Part shown: positions 1 to 5,905 of the stretch, in pieces | How the letters are laid out: the number at the start of each line of letters is the position of its first letter | How positions within the stretch are numbered: the first letter of the stretch is position 1 | NCBI GenBank assembly: GCA_003585845.1 | Contig: NQOP01000001.1 | Location: forward strand, 323,155 to 331,738 | Source: Bifidobacteriaceae bacterium NR021 | GTDB lineage: Bacteria; Actinomycetota; Actinomycetes; Actinomycetales; Bifidobacteriaceae | Direction: 5' to 3' | DNA: 8,584 bases | Notes under the pieces: generated by a model | Seen by the model: the letters and a program-made list of their open reading frames with translations, nothing else | Told to the model about the DNA's origin: nothing | The model's database searches: none | Translations under genes and position numbers: made by a program

Positions 1-40
1 CCACACGACTGAATAGTGTAAAATGAAATATACTAAAAAA

Positions 41-88
41 CAGACAAAAGACCACGTAATCTAGTGTGATTACGTAGTCTTTTGTCTG
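41..88 (-). terminator. Rho-independent terminator of the acetolactate synthase gene
   Basis: The arms at 41-60 and 69-88 are complementary over 20 bp with one mismatch (C53 against A76), around an 8-nt loop (61-68). Read on the minus strand the hairpin follows the stop codon by 17 bases and is followed by a run of six T (35-40 on the plus strand), the classic intrinsic terminator layout. The plus-strand side has only a short mixed A/T stretch after the hairpin, so it should work mainly leftward. The stem is much longer than a typical terminator stem. Confidence 0.85.
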
Positions 89-105
89 CAAAAATTTATT
101 GAAAC

Positions 106-1857
106 TCAGTTACTAAAGTCAATATCGCCGAGCTTTTCAATAAGCTTCATATTCTCGCTGTAATCAACTGGGCAGGAAATCACATCGACGCCGCTTTCCT
201 GATCCAGCGCTTCACGCAGCATGTTGTACAAATCCTCAGGCTTTTTAACAGCATGACCGCGCGCGCCAAAGCTTTCAGCTAGTTTTGGCACGTCCGGATT
301 ATGGAAATCAACGTATTCGTGCTCGCCTGCATGAAGTTCCATCTTCCACTTAATTAAGCCATAAGCGTTATCTTCCCAAACAAGAACTACCATTCGGCTG
401 CCAACGCGCACTGCAGTTTCAATTTCCTGCACGTTCATCATAAAGCTTCCGTCGCCCATTACAGCCAAAACCGGTTTCGTGTTAATTTTGCCGGAATTAT
501 CGCGAATAAACGAAGCTCCAACAGCACCTGGAAGCGTCCAAGCCATAGTTGAAAGACTGTTGTCGATTATGCAAGTATTCGGATGCATAGTTGGGTACAA
601 GCGTGCCATCCACATTTTCAAAGCGCCTGTATCTACAAGAACCTTTGTGCCTTCAGGAACAGCGCGGCGAATATCGTAAACTACGCGCTGTGGTTTCATT
701 GGAATGCTTTCGTCGTTTTCGCAAGAATGTAATTCTTCCGTAAGTAGTTGTCGAATACGTGGGTGACTTACGTCAAAAGTAATGTTTCGTGTCTTTAATA
801 CTTCTGTAAGAGTTTTAAGCGTTTGGCCAATATTCGCCATAATATTCAGCGCAGTAGGGTAGTGTGCGTCGGTATCTTCCACAAAAGTATTGATGTGAAT
901 AATAGTTTTATCAATATTTGGGTTGATTTTCTTCGGGTCGAACTGCTGAATTGAGAAGCCGACAGCAATAATCAAATCAGCAGTGTCAAACGCGAAGTTC
1001 TCGTAATCGCGATGCATGAAGCCGACTACGCCAAGTGCATTCGGATGATTATCTGGGAAAACGCCCTTACCTTCGAAAGTAGTTGCAACCGGCACATTAA
1101 GCTGCTCAGCAAACGCAAGAAGCTGATCCTCAGCGTGAGAGCGTGCAACGCCGTTTCCAGCCAAAATAATAGGTTGCTTTGCTTGACTAATAATTTTCGC
1201 AGCTTCTTCAATAGTGTCTGGCGCTGGCATAATATGCAGAGGATGCGGAAGTGGAAGAGGCTTTGTATCGTCAGGTGCCGGCATTTCGCTAATATCTTCC
1301 GGAATAACAAGGCATGTGGCTCCCGGACGGTTGCGGCCTGCAATAGAGAAAGCTTTTCGAACCATTTCCGGCGCAGATTCTGGAGCAAGCATCATAGAAG
1401 ACCATTGCGTAATCGGTTGGAAGAGCGCAACCAAATCAATAATTTGGTGAGATTCCTTATAAAGCCTAGAAACGTTACCTTGTGCGCAAATTGCTACAAG
1501 CGGTGTAGTGCTTGCGTTTGCTTGAGCTACAGGAAGTGTTAAATTCAATGCGCCAGGACCTAGAGTTGCCAAGCATACGCCCGGTTTTCCAGTAATATGA
1601 GCGTATGTTGCTGCCATAAAACCAGCGCCCTGCTCGTGGCGAGTAAGCACAAAACGAATTCGTCCATCGCGCTCAATTGCTTCAAGAAGCGGAATATTTT
1701 CCTCACCTGGAATACCGAATACTACTTCAACTCCTTCGTTTACCAAGCATTCAACAACTAAATCTGCAGTATTGCGCTTGTGGTTTTCACGAAGATGCTT
1801 TTGACGAGCAAGTTTTTGTTCAAGCTTTTGATCTTCTGTTTTGTTTATTTCTGCCAT
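106..1857 (-). CDS. alsS: Acetolactate synthase, catabolic AlsS-like (ThDP-dependent)
   Basis: This is a 583-residue thiamine diphosphate enzyme expected to condense two pyruvates to 2-acetolactate and CO2 in the cytoplasm. Seen: an N-terminal pyrimidine-binding domain (about 31-200) with the catalytic Glu75 in RHEQ and a GPGALN loop (100-105); a central domain (about 215-355); and a C-terminal ThDP domain with GDGS at 468-471 and the metal-ligand Asn497 in WEDNAYG. The tail PVDYSEN (563-569) and FDP (306-308) resemble catabolic AlsS of Bacillus and Klebsiella more than biosynthetic IlvB. No small subunit (ilvN) or decarboxylase (alsD) lies beside it, which also fits AlsS. The first 30 residues are a charged, probably helical extension. 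The start is ATG 1857 with a weak AAGAAG-type ribosome site upstream. Family assignment is firm; AlsS versus another acetolactate-forming paralogue is inference. Confidence 0.85.
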   Translation of the reverse strand: MAEINKTEDQKLEQKLARQKHLRENHKRNTADLVVECLVNEGVEVVFGIPGEENIPLLEAIERDGRIRFVLTRHEQGAGFMAATYAHITGKPGVCLATLGPGALNLTLPVAQANASTTPLVAICAQGNVSRLYKESHQIIDLVALFQPITQWSSMMLAPESAPEMVRKAFSIAGRNRPGATCLVIPEDISEMPAPDDTKPLPLPHPLHIMPAPDTIEEAAKIISQAKQPIILAGNGVARSHAEDQLLAFAEQLNVPVATTFEGKGVFPDNHPNALGVVGFMHRDYENFAFDTADLIIAVGFSIQQFDPKKINPNIDKTIIHINTFVEDTDAHYPTALNIMANIGQTLKTLTEVLKTRNITFDVSHPRIRQLLTEELHSCENDESIPMKPQRVVYDIRRAVPEGTKVLVDTGALKMWMARLYPTMHPNTCIIDNSLSTMAWTLPGAVGASFIRDNSGKINTKPVLAVMGDGSFMMNVQEIETAVRVGSRMVVLVWEDNAYGLIKWKMELHAGEHEYVDFHNPDVPKLAESFGARGHAVKKPEDLYNMLREALDQESGVDVISCPVDYSENMKLIEKLGDIDFSN

Positions 1858-1897
1858 AATTCGCTTCTTGTGTAGACAACAAATTCTTTGTTTTATT

Positions 1898-1928
1898 ATG
1901 ATATACGCAATCTTGTCTTTAAACGCAA
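1898..1928 (-). promoter_or_regulatory. Possible promoter for the acetolactate synthase gene
   Basis: On the minus strand a TTGCGT -35-like hexamer (1923-1928) is followed after 17 bp by TATATC (1900-1905). An overlapping TATCAT (1898-1903) is a better -10 but would need a 19-bp spacer. Distance to the ATG is about 40 bp. The hexamers are only partial matches, in AT-rich DNA where such matches are common. Confidence 0.35.
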
Positions 1929-2072
1929 TTTTTGCAATGCGCGTGTCATAAAAAAGGGCGGAATTTTATGTTAGCTACTTTAGGCTAAATCACGCTATTA
2001 ATAGTCGCTAATTTATTGTTATTGCAACGATTTTGTCGGGAATTTAACACGATTGTGGGACTGGGTTTCTAG

Positions 2073-2078
2073 TACAAT
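2073..2078 (+). promoter_or_regulatory. -10 element for the SLC13-type permease
   Basis: TACAAT matches TATAAT in five of six positions and lies 34 bp before the ATG at 2113, giving a leader of roughly 28 nt. No good -35 is visible: the best-spaced candidate is GATTGT at 2051-2056. The element lies inside the longest open frame that begins with TTG 2053. If it is the promoter, translation cannot start at that TTG. Confidence 0.45.
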
Positions 2079-2103
2079 AGAGTCATTATGTCTATTGCGT
2101 TAC

Positions 2104-2109
2104 GGAGGA
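2104..2109 (+). promoter_or_regulatory. Ribosome binding site deciding the permease start
   Basis: GGAGGA sits directly before two consecutive in-frame ATG codons (2110 and 2113). Spacing from GGAGG to ATG 2113 is 4 nt, short but workable; ATG 2110 would be almost abutting. This strong site, plus the -10 upstream, favours ATG 2113 over TTG 2053. Confidence 0.7.
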
Positions 2110-2112
2110 ATG

Positions 2113-3306
2113 ATGAAGCGCTGGCTGTTGAATGTGGTCAAGTGTGAAACCATTCTTATTGTTGCCGCAATTTTGGCAGTTATTTCCTGTTTTTTGGTAC
2201 CTCCAGATCCGCAATATTTGAGTTATATTCATCTCAACACTATTTCGCAATTAGTGTGCCTTATGATGGTTGTGTGCGGATTCCAGCGCATTGGTGTGTT
2301 TCGATCTATTGGTGCGCGTTTGCTAAGGCATGTGCGCACTGAGCGCGGCTTGGTGCTCGTGCTTATGTCGTTAACATTCTTTTCGGCAATGTTTATTACG
2401 AACGACGTTGCTCTCGTAACTTTTGTGCCTTTTGCACTATCTGTGCTCGTAATGGCGAATGCTGAAAAGCAGTCAATTCTTGTAATTACGCTTATGACTA
2501 TTGGTGCCAATGTTGGAAGTATGCTCACTCCTATTGGCAATGCTCACAATCTGTATTTAAAGGCGTTGACTCATATGTCTACGCAAGATTTTTTGAAGAT
2601 TATGGCGCCTTATACGATTACAGCAGCACTGTTGATGATTGTATTTGCATTCGTATTCTTTAAATCGCGCAAAGTTGACCAGTTTGCAGGTTTGCATGGT
2701 GACGATATTGAGCAAAGTGTGTTGGCTCCTTCGCATGGTCATCCGCAGCCTGATGAAATTCGTGTTATGGGCTATGGCATGAGTTTTACTCGCTGGCGTG
2801 TTACTGTTTATAGTTTGCTGTTTGTTGTTTGCTTGTGTGGTGTTAGTGGATGGATTCCTGACTGGATTATGGTGCTTATTATGGTTGCAGCTTTTCTTGT
2901 TTGCGACCGCCACGTATTCCGTGTTTTAGATTGGGCTTTGCCACTCACGTTTATTATGTTCTTTGTTTTTATTGGCAATATGCGTCGAGTTGATGGATTT
3001 AGCGATCTTGCGCAAATGTGGGTTGGCACGCATCCGATGGAAGTTTCTATTGCTTCAAGCCAATTTATTAGCAACGTGCCGACGACGATTCTGCTTTCTG
3101 GATTCTGTGATCAGTGGAAGCTACTTATTATTGGCACGAATCTTGGTGGAATGGGTACTTTGATTGCTTCTATGGCTTCGCTTATTTCTTATAAGGGAAT
3201 TACACACCAGTATTCGCATTACCGTGGGCGTTATTTGCTCACGTATACTATTGTCAATGTGTTCTTCCTTGCAGTGTTGATGTCACTTGCGTGGATTATT
3301 GAATAA
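2113..3306 (+). CDS. SLC13 / ArsB-NhaD family inner-membrane permease
   Basis: This is a 397-residue, very hydrophobic protein of the ion transporter (IT) superfamily, which includes divalent anion:sodium symporters, ArsB and NhaD. Seen: about ten membrane segments in two halves. Each half carries the family's re-entrant motif, FITNDVALVTFVPF at 94-107 and SNVPTT at 320-325. Each motif is followed by a glycine-rich segment, GANVGSMLTPIGN (131-143) and GTNLGGMGTL (341-350). A hydrophilic, probably cytoplasmic loop (about 184-228) joins the halves. This paired arrangement is what the family's inverted-repeat fold predicts. The substrate (dicarboxylate, sulfate, arsenite or Na+/H+ exchange) cannot be read from the sequence, so I give no symbol. 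The gene diverges from the acetolactate synthase and no hairpin terminator follows it, so read-through into the tRNA is possible. The longest frame adds 20 residues from TTG 2053; I reject that extension because of the ribosome site and -10 described separately. Confidence 0.85.
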   Translation: MKRWLLNVVKCETILIVAAILAVISCFLVPPDPQYLSYIHLNTISQLVCLMMVVCGFQRIGVFRSIGARLLRHVRTERGLVLVLMSLTFFSAMFITNDVALVTFVPFALSVLVMANAEKQSILVITLMTIGANVGSMLTPIGNAHNLYLKALTHMSTQDFLKIMAPYTITAALLMIVFAFVFFKSRKVDQFAGLHGDDIEQSVLAPSHGHPQPDEIRVMGYGMSFTRWRVTVYSLLFVVCLCGVSGWIPDWIMVLIMVAAFLVCDRHVFRVLDWALPLTFIMFFVFIGNMRRVDGFSDLAQMWVGTHPMEVSIASSQFISNVPTTILLSGFCDQWKLLIIGTNLGGMGTLIASMASLISYKGITHQYSHYRGRYLLTYTIVNVFFLAVLMSLAWIIE

Positions 3307-3364
3307 CAATTTTTTATGTAAACGTTTGATATTTATAATTTTATGGCGCGTTGATAGCAGTTTT

Positions 3365-3373
3365 TGGTATAAT
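3365..3373 (+). promoter_or_regulatory. Extended -10 promoter of tRNA-Arg
   Basis: TGGTATAAT is a perfect TATAAT (3368-3373) with the upstream TGN of an extended -10. It ends 12 bp before the first base of the tRNA, so transcription would begin at about 3380. No well-spaced -35 is visible (a TTGATA at 3351-3356 is only 11 bp away), which fits an extended -10 promoter. Confidence 0.65.
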
Positions 3374-3385
3374 AATCATTTGTTT

Positions 3386-3458
3386 GCCTCTGTAGCTCAA
3401 AGGATAGAGCAACGGCCTTCTAATCCGTTGGTTGCGCGTTCGAGTCGCGTCGGGGGCA
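3386..3458 (+). tRNA. tRNA-Arg (anticodon UCU)
   Basis: The full cloverleaf can be drawn. The acceptor stem pairs 3386-3392 with 3451-3457 (two G-U pairs). The D stem pairs GCTC 3395-3398 with GAGC 3407-3410. The anticodon stem pairs 3412-3416 with 3424-3428 around loop CTTCTAA (3417-3423), with anticodon TCT at 3419-3421. The T stem pairs 3434-3438 with 3446-3450 around loop TTCGAGT. The discriminator base is A3458. CCA is not encoded (CT follows), so it must be added after transcription. The last anticodon-stem pair (C3416 with T3424, position 31:39) is a C-U mismatch. This tRNA reads AGA and AGG, codons in real use in an AT-rich genome. Confidence 0.95.
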
Positions 3459-3468
3459 CTATGAAATC

Positions 3469-3491
3469 TTGAAAGCACGGTGTGCTTTCAA
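3469..3491 (+). terminator. Hairpin just after tRNA-Arg, possible transcript end
   Basis: TTGAAAGCAC (3469-3478) and GTGCTTTCAA (3482-3491) pair perfectly over 10 bp with a 3-nt loop, 11 bp after the tRNA. There is no T-run after it, so it is not a canonical intrinsic terminator. It could be a 3' end or processing structure for the tRNA precursor, or simply the first hairpin of the structured region. Confidence 0.45.
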
Positions 3492-3615
3492 CGCAAGCTC
3501 AGTCGAATGTAGATTAGCCATGAGGACAGCGCTCCGCTCTTGCTTGCCGTGGTGCGAGTTTTGGGGGATTTCTCTACTCGCAGGCGCGACGACCTGCTTT
3601 CGCGCAGTCGCTCAT

Positions 3616-3792
3616 CTGCGCCAGTAACGAAAAAACGTTGTTATACGTTACTCGTGCAGAATACCAACTGCGCCAGTAACGAAAAAACGTTGTTATACGT
3701 TACGCGCGCAGAAACCGTACTGCGCCAGTAACGAAAAAACGTTATTATACGTTACTCGTGCAGAATACCAACTGCGCTAGTAACGAAAGAAC
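3616..3792. repeat. Tandem array of a 52-bp palindromic unit (3.4 copies)
   Basis: Full units begin at 3616, 3668 and 3720, each exactly 52 bp, and a fourth is cut off after 21 bp (3772-3792, two mismatches). Unit plan: CTGCGC, CA, GTAACG, a 16-nt A/T-rich centre containing AACGTT, CGTTAC, two bases, then GTGCAG or GCGCAG, then an 8-nt linker (AATACCAA in units 1 and 3, AAACCGTA in unit 2). The arms CTGCGC/GCGCAG and GTAACG/CGTTAC can pair, so each unit can form a hairpin of 44 nt. Units 1 and 3 differ at a single base in the centre (GTTGTT against GTTATT). Unit 2 keeps the first 36 bases of unit 1 and differs from it only in the last 16 bases. Function is unknown. It is not CRISPR, because the would-be spacers are repeats themselves. 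Confidence 0.9.
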
Positions 3793-3825
3793 AGTCAGTG
3801 CGAAAGTGGCTCGGAGCACTCACTG
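3792..3825 (-). terminator. Possible terminator overlapping the zur stop codon
   Basis: The arms 3792-3801 and 3816-3825 pair over 10 bp with one mismatch around a 14-nt loop, and the right arm includes the zur stop codon. On the minus strand the hairpin is followed by a broken T-rich stretch (GTTCTTTCGTTA), weaker than a classic U-tract. The last, truncated repeat unit ends exactly at the left arm. Confidence 0.4.
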
Positions 3826-4218
3826 CTCGCGGCAGCTTTCGCATAAGCCGAATACTTCTAGCGTATGATCCACAACAGTGTACCCGTGAGATTCAGCTAC
3901 TTTATGAATCCAGCCCTCATCGTCAGGCGGCTCAATGTCGACTGTTTTCCCGCAACGTTCGCACACTAAATGATGGTGATGAGTATTTTCATCGCAAATA
4001 CGGAATAATTGCTGTCCCTTAAAACGCACGGTATCTACTTCGCCGCTTTGAGTTAAAGAATTAAGTTGACGATACACTGTTGCTAAGCCAACAATCTCCC
4101 CGTCTTTGGCGAGTATTCTGTGCAAATCTTGTGCAGAAACAAAATTACGAGACTCGCGTAAGTAGGAGAGTACTATTTCTTTTTGTTTTGTATGTCTACG
4201 CATAGGCTCACTAGACAT
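3820..4218 (-). CDS. zur: Fur-family zinc uptake regulator Zur (FurB type)
   Basis: A 132-residue cytoplasmic metal-sensing repressor, normal family length. Seen: an N-terminal winged helix (about 8-65) with the Fur signature GLATVYRQLNSL (44-55), then a C-terminal dimerisation and metal domain. Candidate zinc ligands are all present: Asp62, Cys75, the His80-His83 cluster, Cys86 and Cys89 in CERCG, Glu101, His118, and Cys126 and Cys129 in CESC. These correspond, as I recall the structure, to the three zinc sites of Mycobacterium tuberculosis FurB/Zur, and the segments HHHHLVCERCG and HTLEVFGLC are close to that protein. That supports Zur over PerR or iron Fur. In family terms Zur with Zn(II) blocks zinc-uptake genes. 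AAAGGA (4225-4230) lies 6 nt before the ATG. The gene starts 20 bp after purK ends, so it is probably the last gene of purE-purK-zur. I saw no typical actinobacterial Zur box in the window. Confidence 0.88.
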   Translation of the reverse strand: MSSEPMRRHTKQKEIVLSYLRESRNFVSAQDLHRILAKDGEIVGLATVYRQLNSLTQSGEVDTVRFKGQQLFRICDENTHHHHLVCERCGKTVDIEPPDDEGWIHKVAESHGYTVVDHTLEVFGLCESCREQ

Positions 4219-4238
4219 TTCGCATCCTTTCGTTGTTT

Positions 4239-5411
4239 TTAGTCTAGTTCGTCATCCCAGCAGCCTGTTGCGTCCAATGCAGCTGCGGCTTCAACAGGAT
4301 TATCGCATAGCACAGTAATATGACCCATTTTGCGATTCTTACGAACTTCAGCTTTTCCATAATCGTGTATATGCCATTCTGGATGTTCCAAAATCAGCGA
4401 ACGTGTAGGAGCTACATGTTGTCCAAGAACATTTATCATAACAGCAGGGGAAAGTAGCTTAGGCTTCTTTAAAGGCCATCCAACAATACCGCGAATATGC
4501 GCTTCGAATTGATCCATATCGCAAGCTTCAATCGTATAATGCCCGGAATTGTGAGGACGAGGAGCAAGTTCGTTTACTACTACGCGATTATCTTTAGTGA
4601 TGAAAAGCTCAATTCCTAACGTTCCTGCTAGCTCGAATCCTTTAGCTAAGCGCAAAGCTAATTCATGAGCTGTTTTTTCAACTTCAGGATCAACTACTGC
4701 AGGAGCTAAAGTCATGTGCAAAATACTATTGTGATGCACGTTTTTTACTAGAGGATAAGTTACGAAATCCTTACCATTTCCAGAAACCAGAATCGACGCT
4801 TCGAAAGCAAAATCGACGAAACCTTCGAGAATTGAAGGAGGGAATTTTCCTCCGCGATCCGCGCGATGGTGAATATTAGCAACATCTTCTTCTGTGCGCA
4901 AAACATCTTGACCATGACCGTCATAGCCGCCGCGACGAGTTTTAAGAATTGCTGGCAAGCCTATTTCGTCAATAGCAGCATCTAAATCGTCTAAGTTATT
5001 TACTTCACGCCACGGAGCTGTTTCGATTTTATGGCTATTGATAAACGTTTTTTCACTGACGCGATCTTGAGTTACGCGTAACAGGTCAGTTCCTTGAGGA
5101 ATTGCTGTTAAATGACGAACTTTATCAAGTGCGTCTGCGTTAACATTTTCAAATTCGTAAGTTAATACATCGCAACGCTCTGCAAGCTCACGCAAGCCTT
5201 CAGGATCGTCATAATTAGCTTCAACTTGCAAATCTGCTACTTGGAACACAGGGCAGTCAAGCGTTGGATCGAGAACGCCAATACGAAAACCCATATGGCG
5301 AGCTGCAATAGCCATCATGCGTCCCAACTGACCGCCGCCGATAATTCCAATAGTGGCTCCAGGCATTAAACGTTCAACAGCGCCATTAGTGACTTCAGAT
5401 AAGGTTGGCAT
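4239..5411 (-). CDS. purK: N5-carboxyaminoimidazole ribonucleotide synthase
   Basis: PurK uses ATP and bicarbonate to carboxylate AIR to N5-CAIR in de novo purine synthesis; PurE then completes the step. The protein has 390 residues, usual length, and the ATP-grasp layout. It starts with an N-terminal nucleotide-fold domain with GIIGGGQLGRMM (22-33). The ATP-grasp core holds KTRRGGYDGHGQ (157-168) and LEGFVDF (195-201). The metal and ligand loop is NELAPRPHNSGHYTIEAC (280-297), and the C-terminal domain carries YGKAEVRKNRKMGH (351-364). All hallmark motifs are intact. The ATG at 5411 has a GAGGAA ribosome site six bases upstream inside purE, which supports it over the internal Met16 that sits closer to the conserved core. 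It overlaps the end of purE by 17 bp, suggesting translational coupling. Confidence 0.97.
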   Translation of the reverse strand: MPTLSEVTNGAVERLMPGATIGIIGGGQLGRMMAIAARHMGFRIGVLDPTLDCPVFQVADLQVEANYDDPEGLRELAERCDVLTYEFENVNADALDKVRHLTAIPQGTDLLRVTQDRVSEKTFINSHKIETAPWREVNNLDDLDAAIDEIGLPAILKTRRGGYDGHGQDVLRTEEDVANIHHRADRGGKFPPSILEGFVDFAFEASILVSGNGKDFVTYPLVKNVHHNSILHMTLAPAVVDPEVEKTAHELALRLAKGFELAGTLGIELFITKDNRVVVNELAPRPHNSGHYTIEACDMDQFEAHIRGIVGWPLKKPKLLSPAVMINVLGQHVAPTRSLILEHPEWHIHDYGKAEVRKNRKMGHITVLCDNPVEAAAALDATGCWDDELD

Positions 5412-5892
5412 TTGATTCCTCGACTTTTTCTTTTAGATCATTGCGATATTCTGCTAGTTCTTCAGCAAGACGATTATCAGTTGTGCTTAGAATGCTTACA
5501 GCAAGCAATCCAGCATTTGTTGCTCCAGAGTTTCCGACTGCAGTAGTTGCAACAGGAATACCTCCTGGCATTTGTACTATTGAAAGCAATGAATCCCAGC
5601 CCGATAATGCATGCGAGCGCACTGGCACGCCAATAACAGGAAGCGTGGTTTGTGCTGCAATCATGCCAGGCAAGTGGGCAGCTCCGCCGGCTCCAGCAAT
5701 AATAATTTTGAAACCGTTTGAGCGAGCATTATGCGCAAAATCTGCCATTAATTCTGGTGTACGATGTGCGGAAATAACTCGTTTCATATACGGAACTTGG
5801 AACTTATCTAGAATTTCACAAGCATGACGCATGGTTTCCCAATCACTTGAGGATCCCATTACGACAGCGACGGTTGGCTTTACTTCTGACAC
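5395..5892 (-). CDS. purE: N5-CAIR mutase, class I PurE
   Basis: PurE rearranges N5-CAIR to CAIR, the step after PurK in purine synthesis; the family is a cytoplasmic octamer. The protein has 165 residues, typical of class I. Seen: GSSSDW (13-18), the catalytic histidine His43 in SAHRTP (41-46), AGAGGAAHLPGM (66-77), ALSGWDSLLSIVQMPGG (95-111) and PVATTAVGNSGATNAGLLA (113-131), all intact. The start is GTG at 5892, chosen because a strong AGGGAGG ribosome site lies six bases before it and the next Met (12) is inside the conserved core. The presence of PurK next door confirms the N5-CAIR route, as opposed to direct AIR carboxylation by class II PurE. Confidence 0.97.
   Translation of the reverse strand: MSEVKPTVAVVMGSSSDWETMRHACEILDKFQVPYMKRVISAHRTPELMADFAHNARSNGFKIIIAGAGGAAHLPGMIAAQTTLPVIGVPVRSHALSGWDSLLSIVQMPGGIPVATTAVGNSGATNAGLLAVSILSTTDNRLAEELAEYRNDLKEKVEESNANLI
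5416..5421 (-). promoter_or_regulatory. purK ribosome binding site inside purE
   Basis: GAGGAA on the minus strand, with six bases between GAGG and the purK ATG at 5411. It lies within the last codons of purE, so ribosomes finishing purE would pass directly over the purK start region. It decides the purK start. Confidence 0.7.
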
Positions 5893-5898
5893 GATGAA

Positions 5899-5905
5899 CC
5901 TCCCT
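5899..5905 (-). promoter_or_regulatory. Strong ribosome binding site for the GTG start of purE
   Basis: AGGGAGG on the minus strand, six bases before GTG 5892. It is the best Shine-Dalgarno match in the leftward operon and is the main evidence for the GTG start. The 80-bp gap to the upstream gene (5893-5972) shows no convincing -35/-10 pair. A 6-bp AT-rich inverted repeat (5950-5955/5961-5966) follows the upstream stop, but without a U-run. Confidence 0.75.

Larger units (their letters stand above)
3459..3819. other. Non-coding, hairpin-rich region between tRNA-Arg and zur
   Basis: About 360 bp without a credible gene. The longest open frame (3540-3731) runs through the 52-bp repeats, whose length is not a multiple of three. 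The repeats are therefore read in different frames and give unrelated peptides, which argues against coding. From 3459 to about 3615 the DNA is visibly richer in G+C than the neighbouring genes. It carries consecutive inverted repeats: 3469-3478/3482-3491, 3493-3498/3542-3547, 3553-3559/3576-3582 and 3584-3589/3600-3605. From 3616 it is the tandem array. I recognise no known structured RNA (tmRNA, RNase P, SRP) and no riboswitch here. Confidence 0.7.

Noticed and set aside
1012..1542. Long plus-strand open frame of 176 residues opposite the acetolactate synthase
   Set aside because: It is antisense to an intact conserved enzyme, is rich in Cys, Arg and Asn as expected of a shadow frame, and has no recognisable domain.
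2053..2112. N-terminal extension of the permease from TTG 2053
   Set aside because: The extension contains the likely -10 element and there is a strong GGAGGA site just before ATG 2110/2113; the extra residues are not hydrophobic or conserved-looking.
3540..3731. Small 63-residue open frame over the repeats
   Set aside because: The 52-bp period is not a multiple of three, so the repeats are read in different frames; no ribosome site precedes it and no recognisable protein results.
3616..3792. CRISPR array with a 28-bp palindromic repeat and 24-bp spacers
   Set aside because: The spacer-like segments are themselves nearly identical between units and pair with each other as outer arms, only three units exist, and no cas gene is in the window.
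3434..3815. Integration site with a duplicated tRNA 3' end
   Set aside because: No second copy of the tRNA 3' sequence and no integrase gene occur in the window; the only sign is the change in base composition.
5405..5827. 140-residue plus-strand frame opposite purE
   Set aside because: It is the complement of fully conserved PurE codons and has no independent coding signs.
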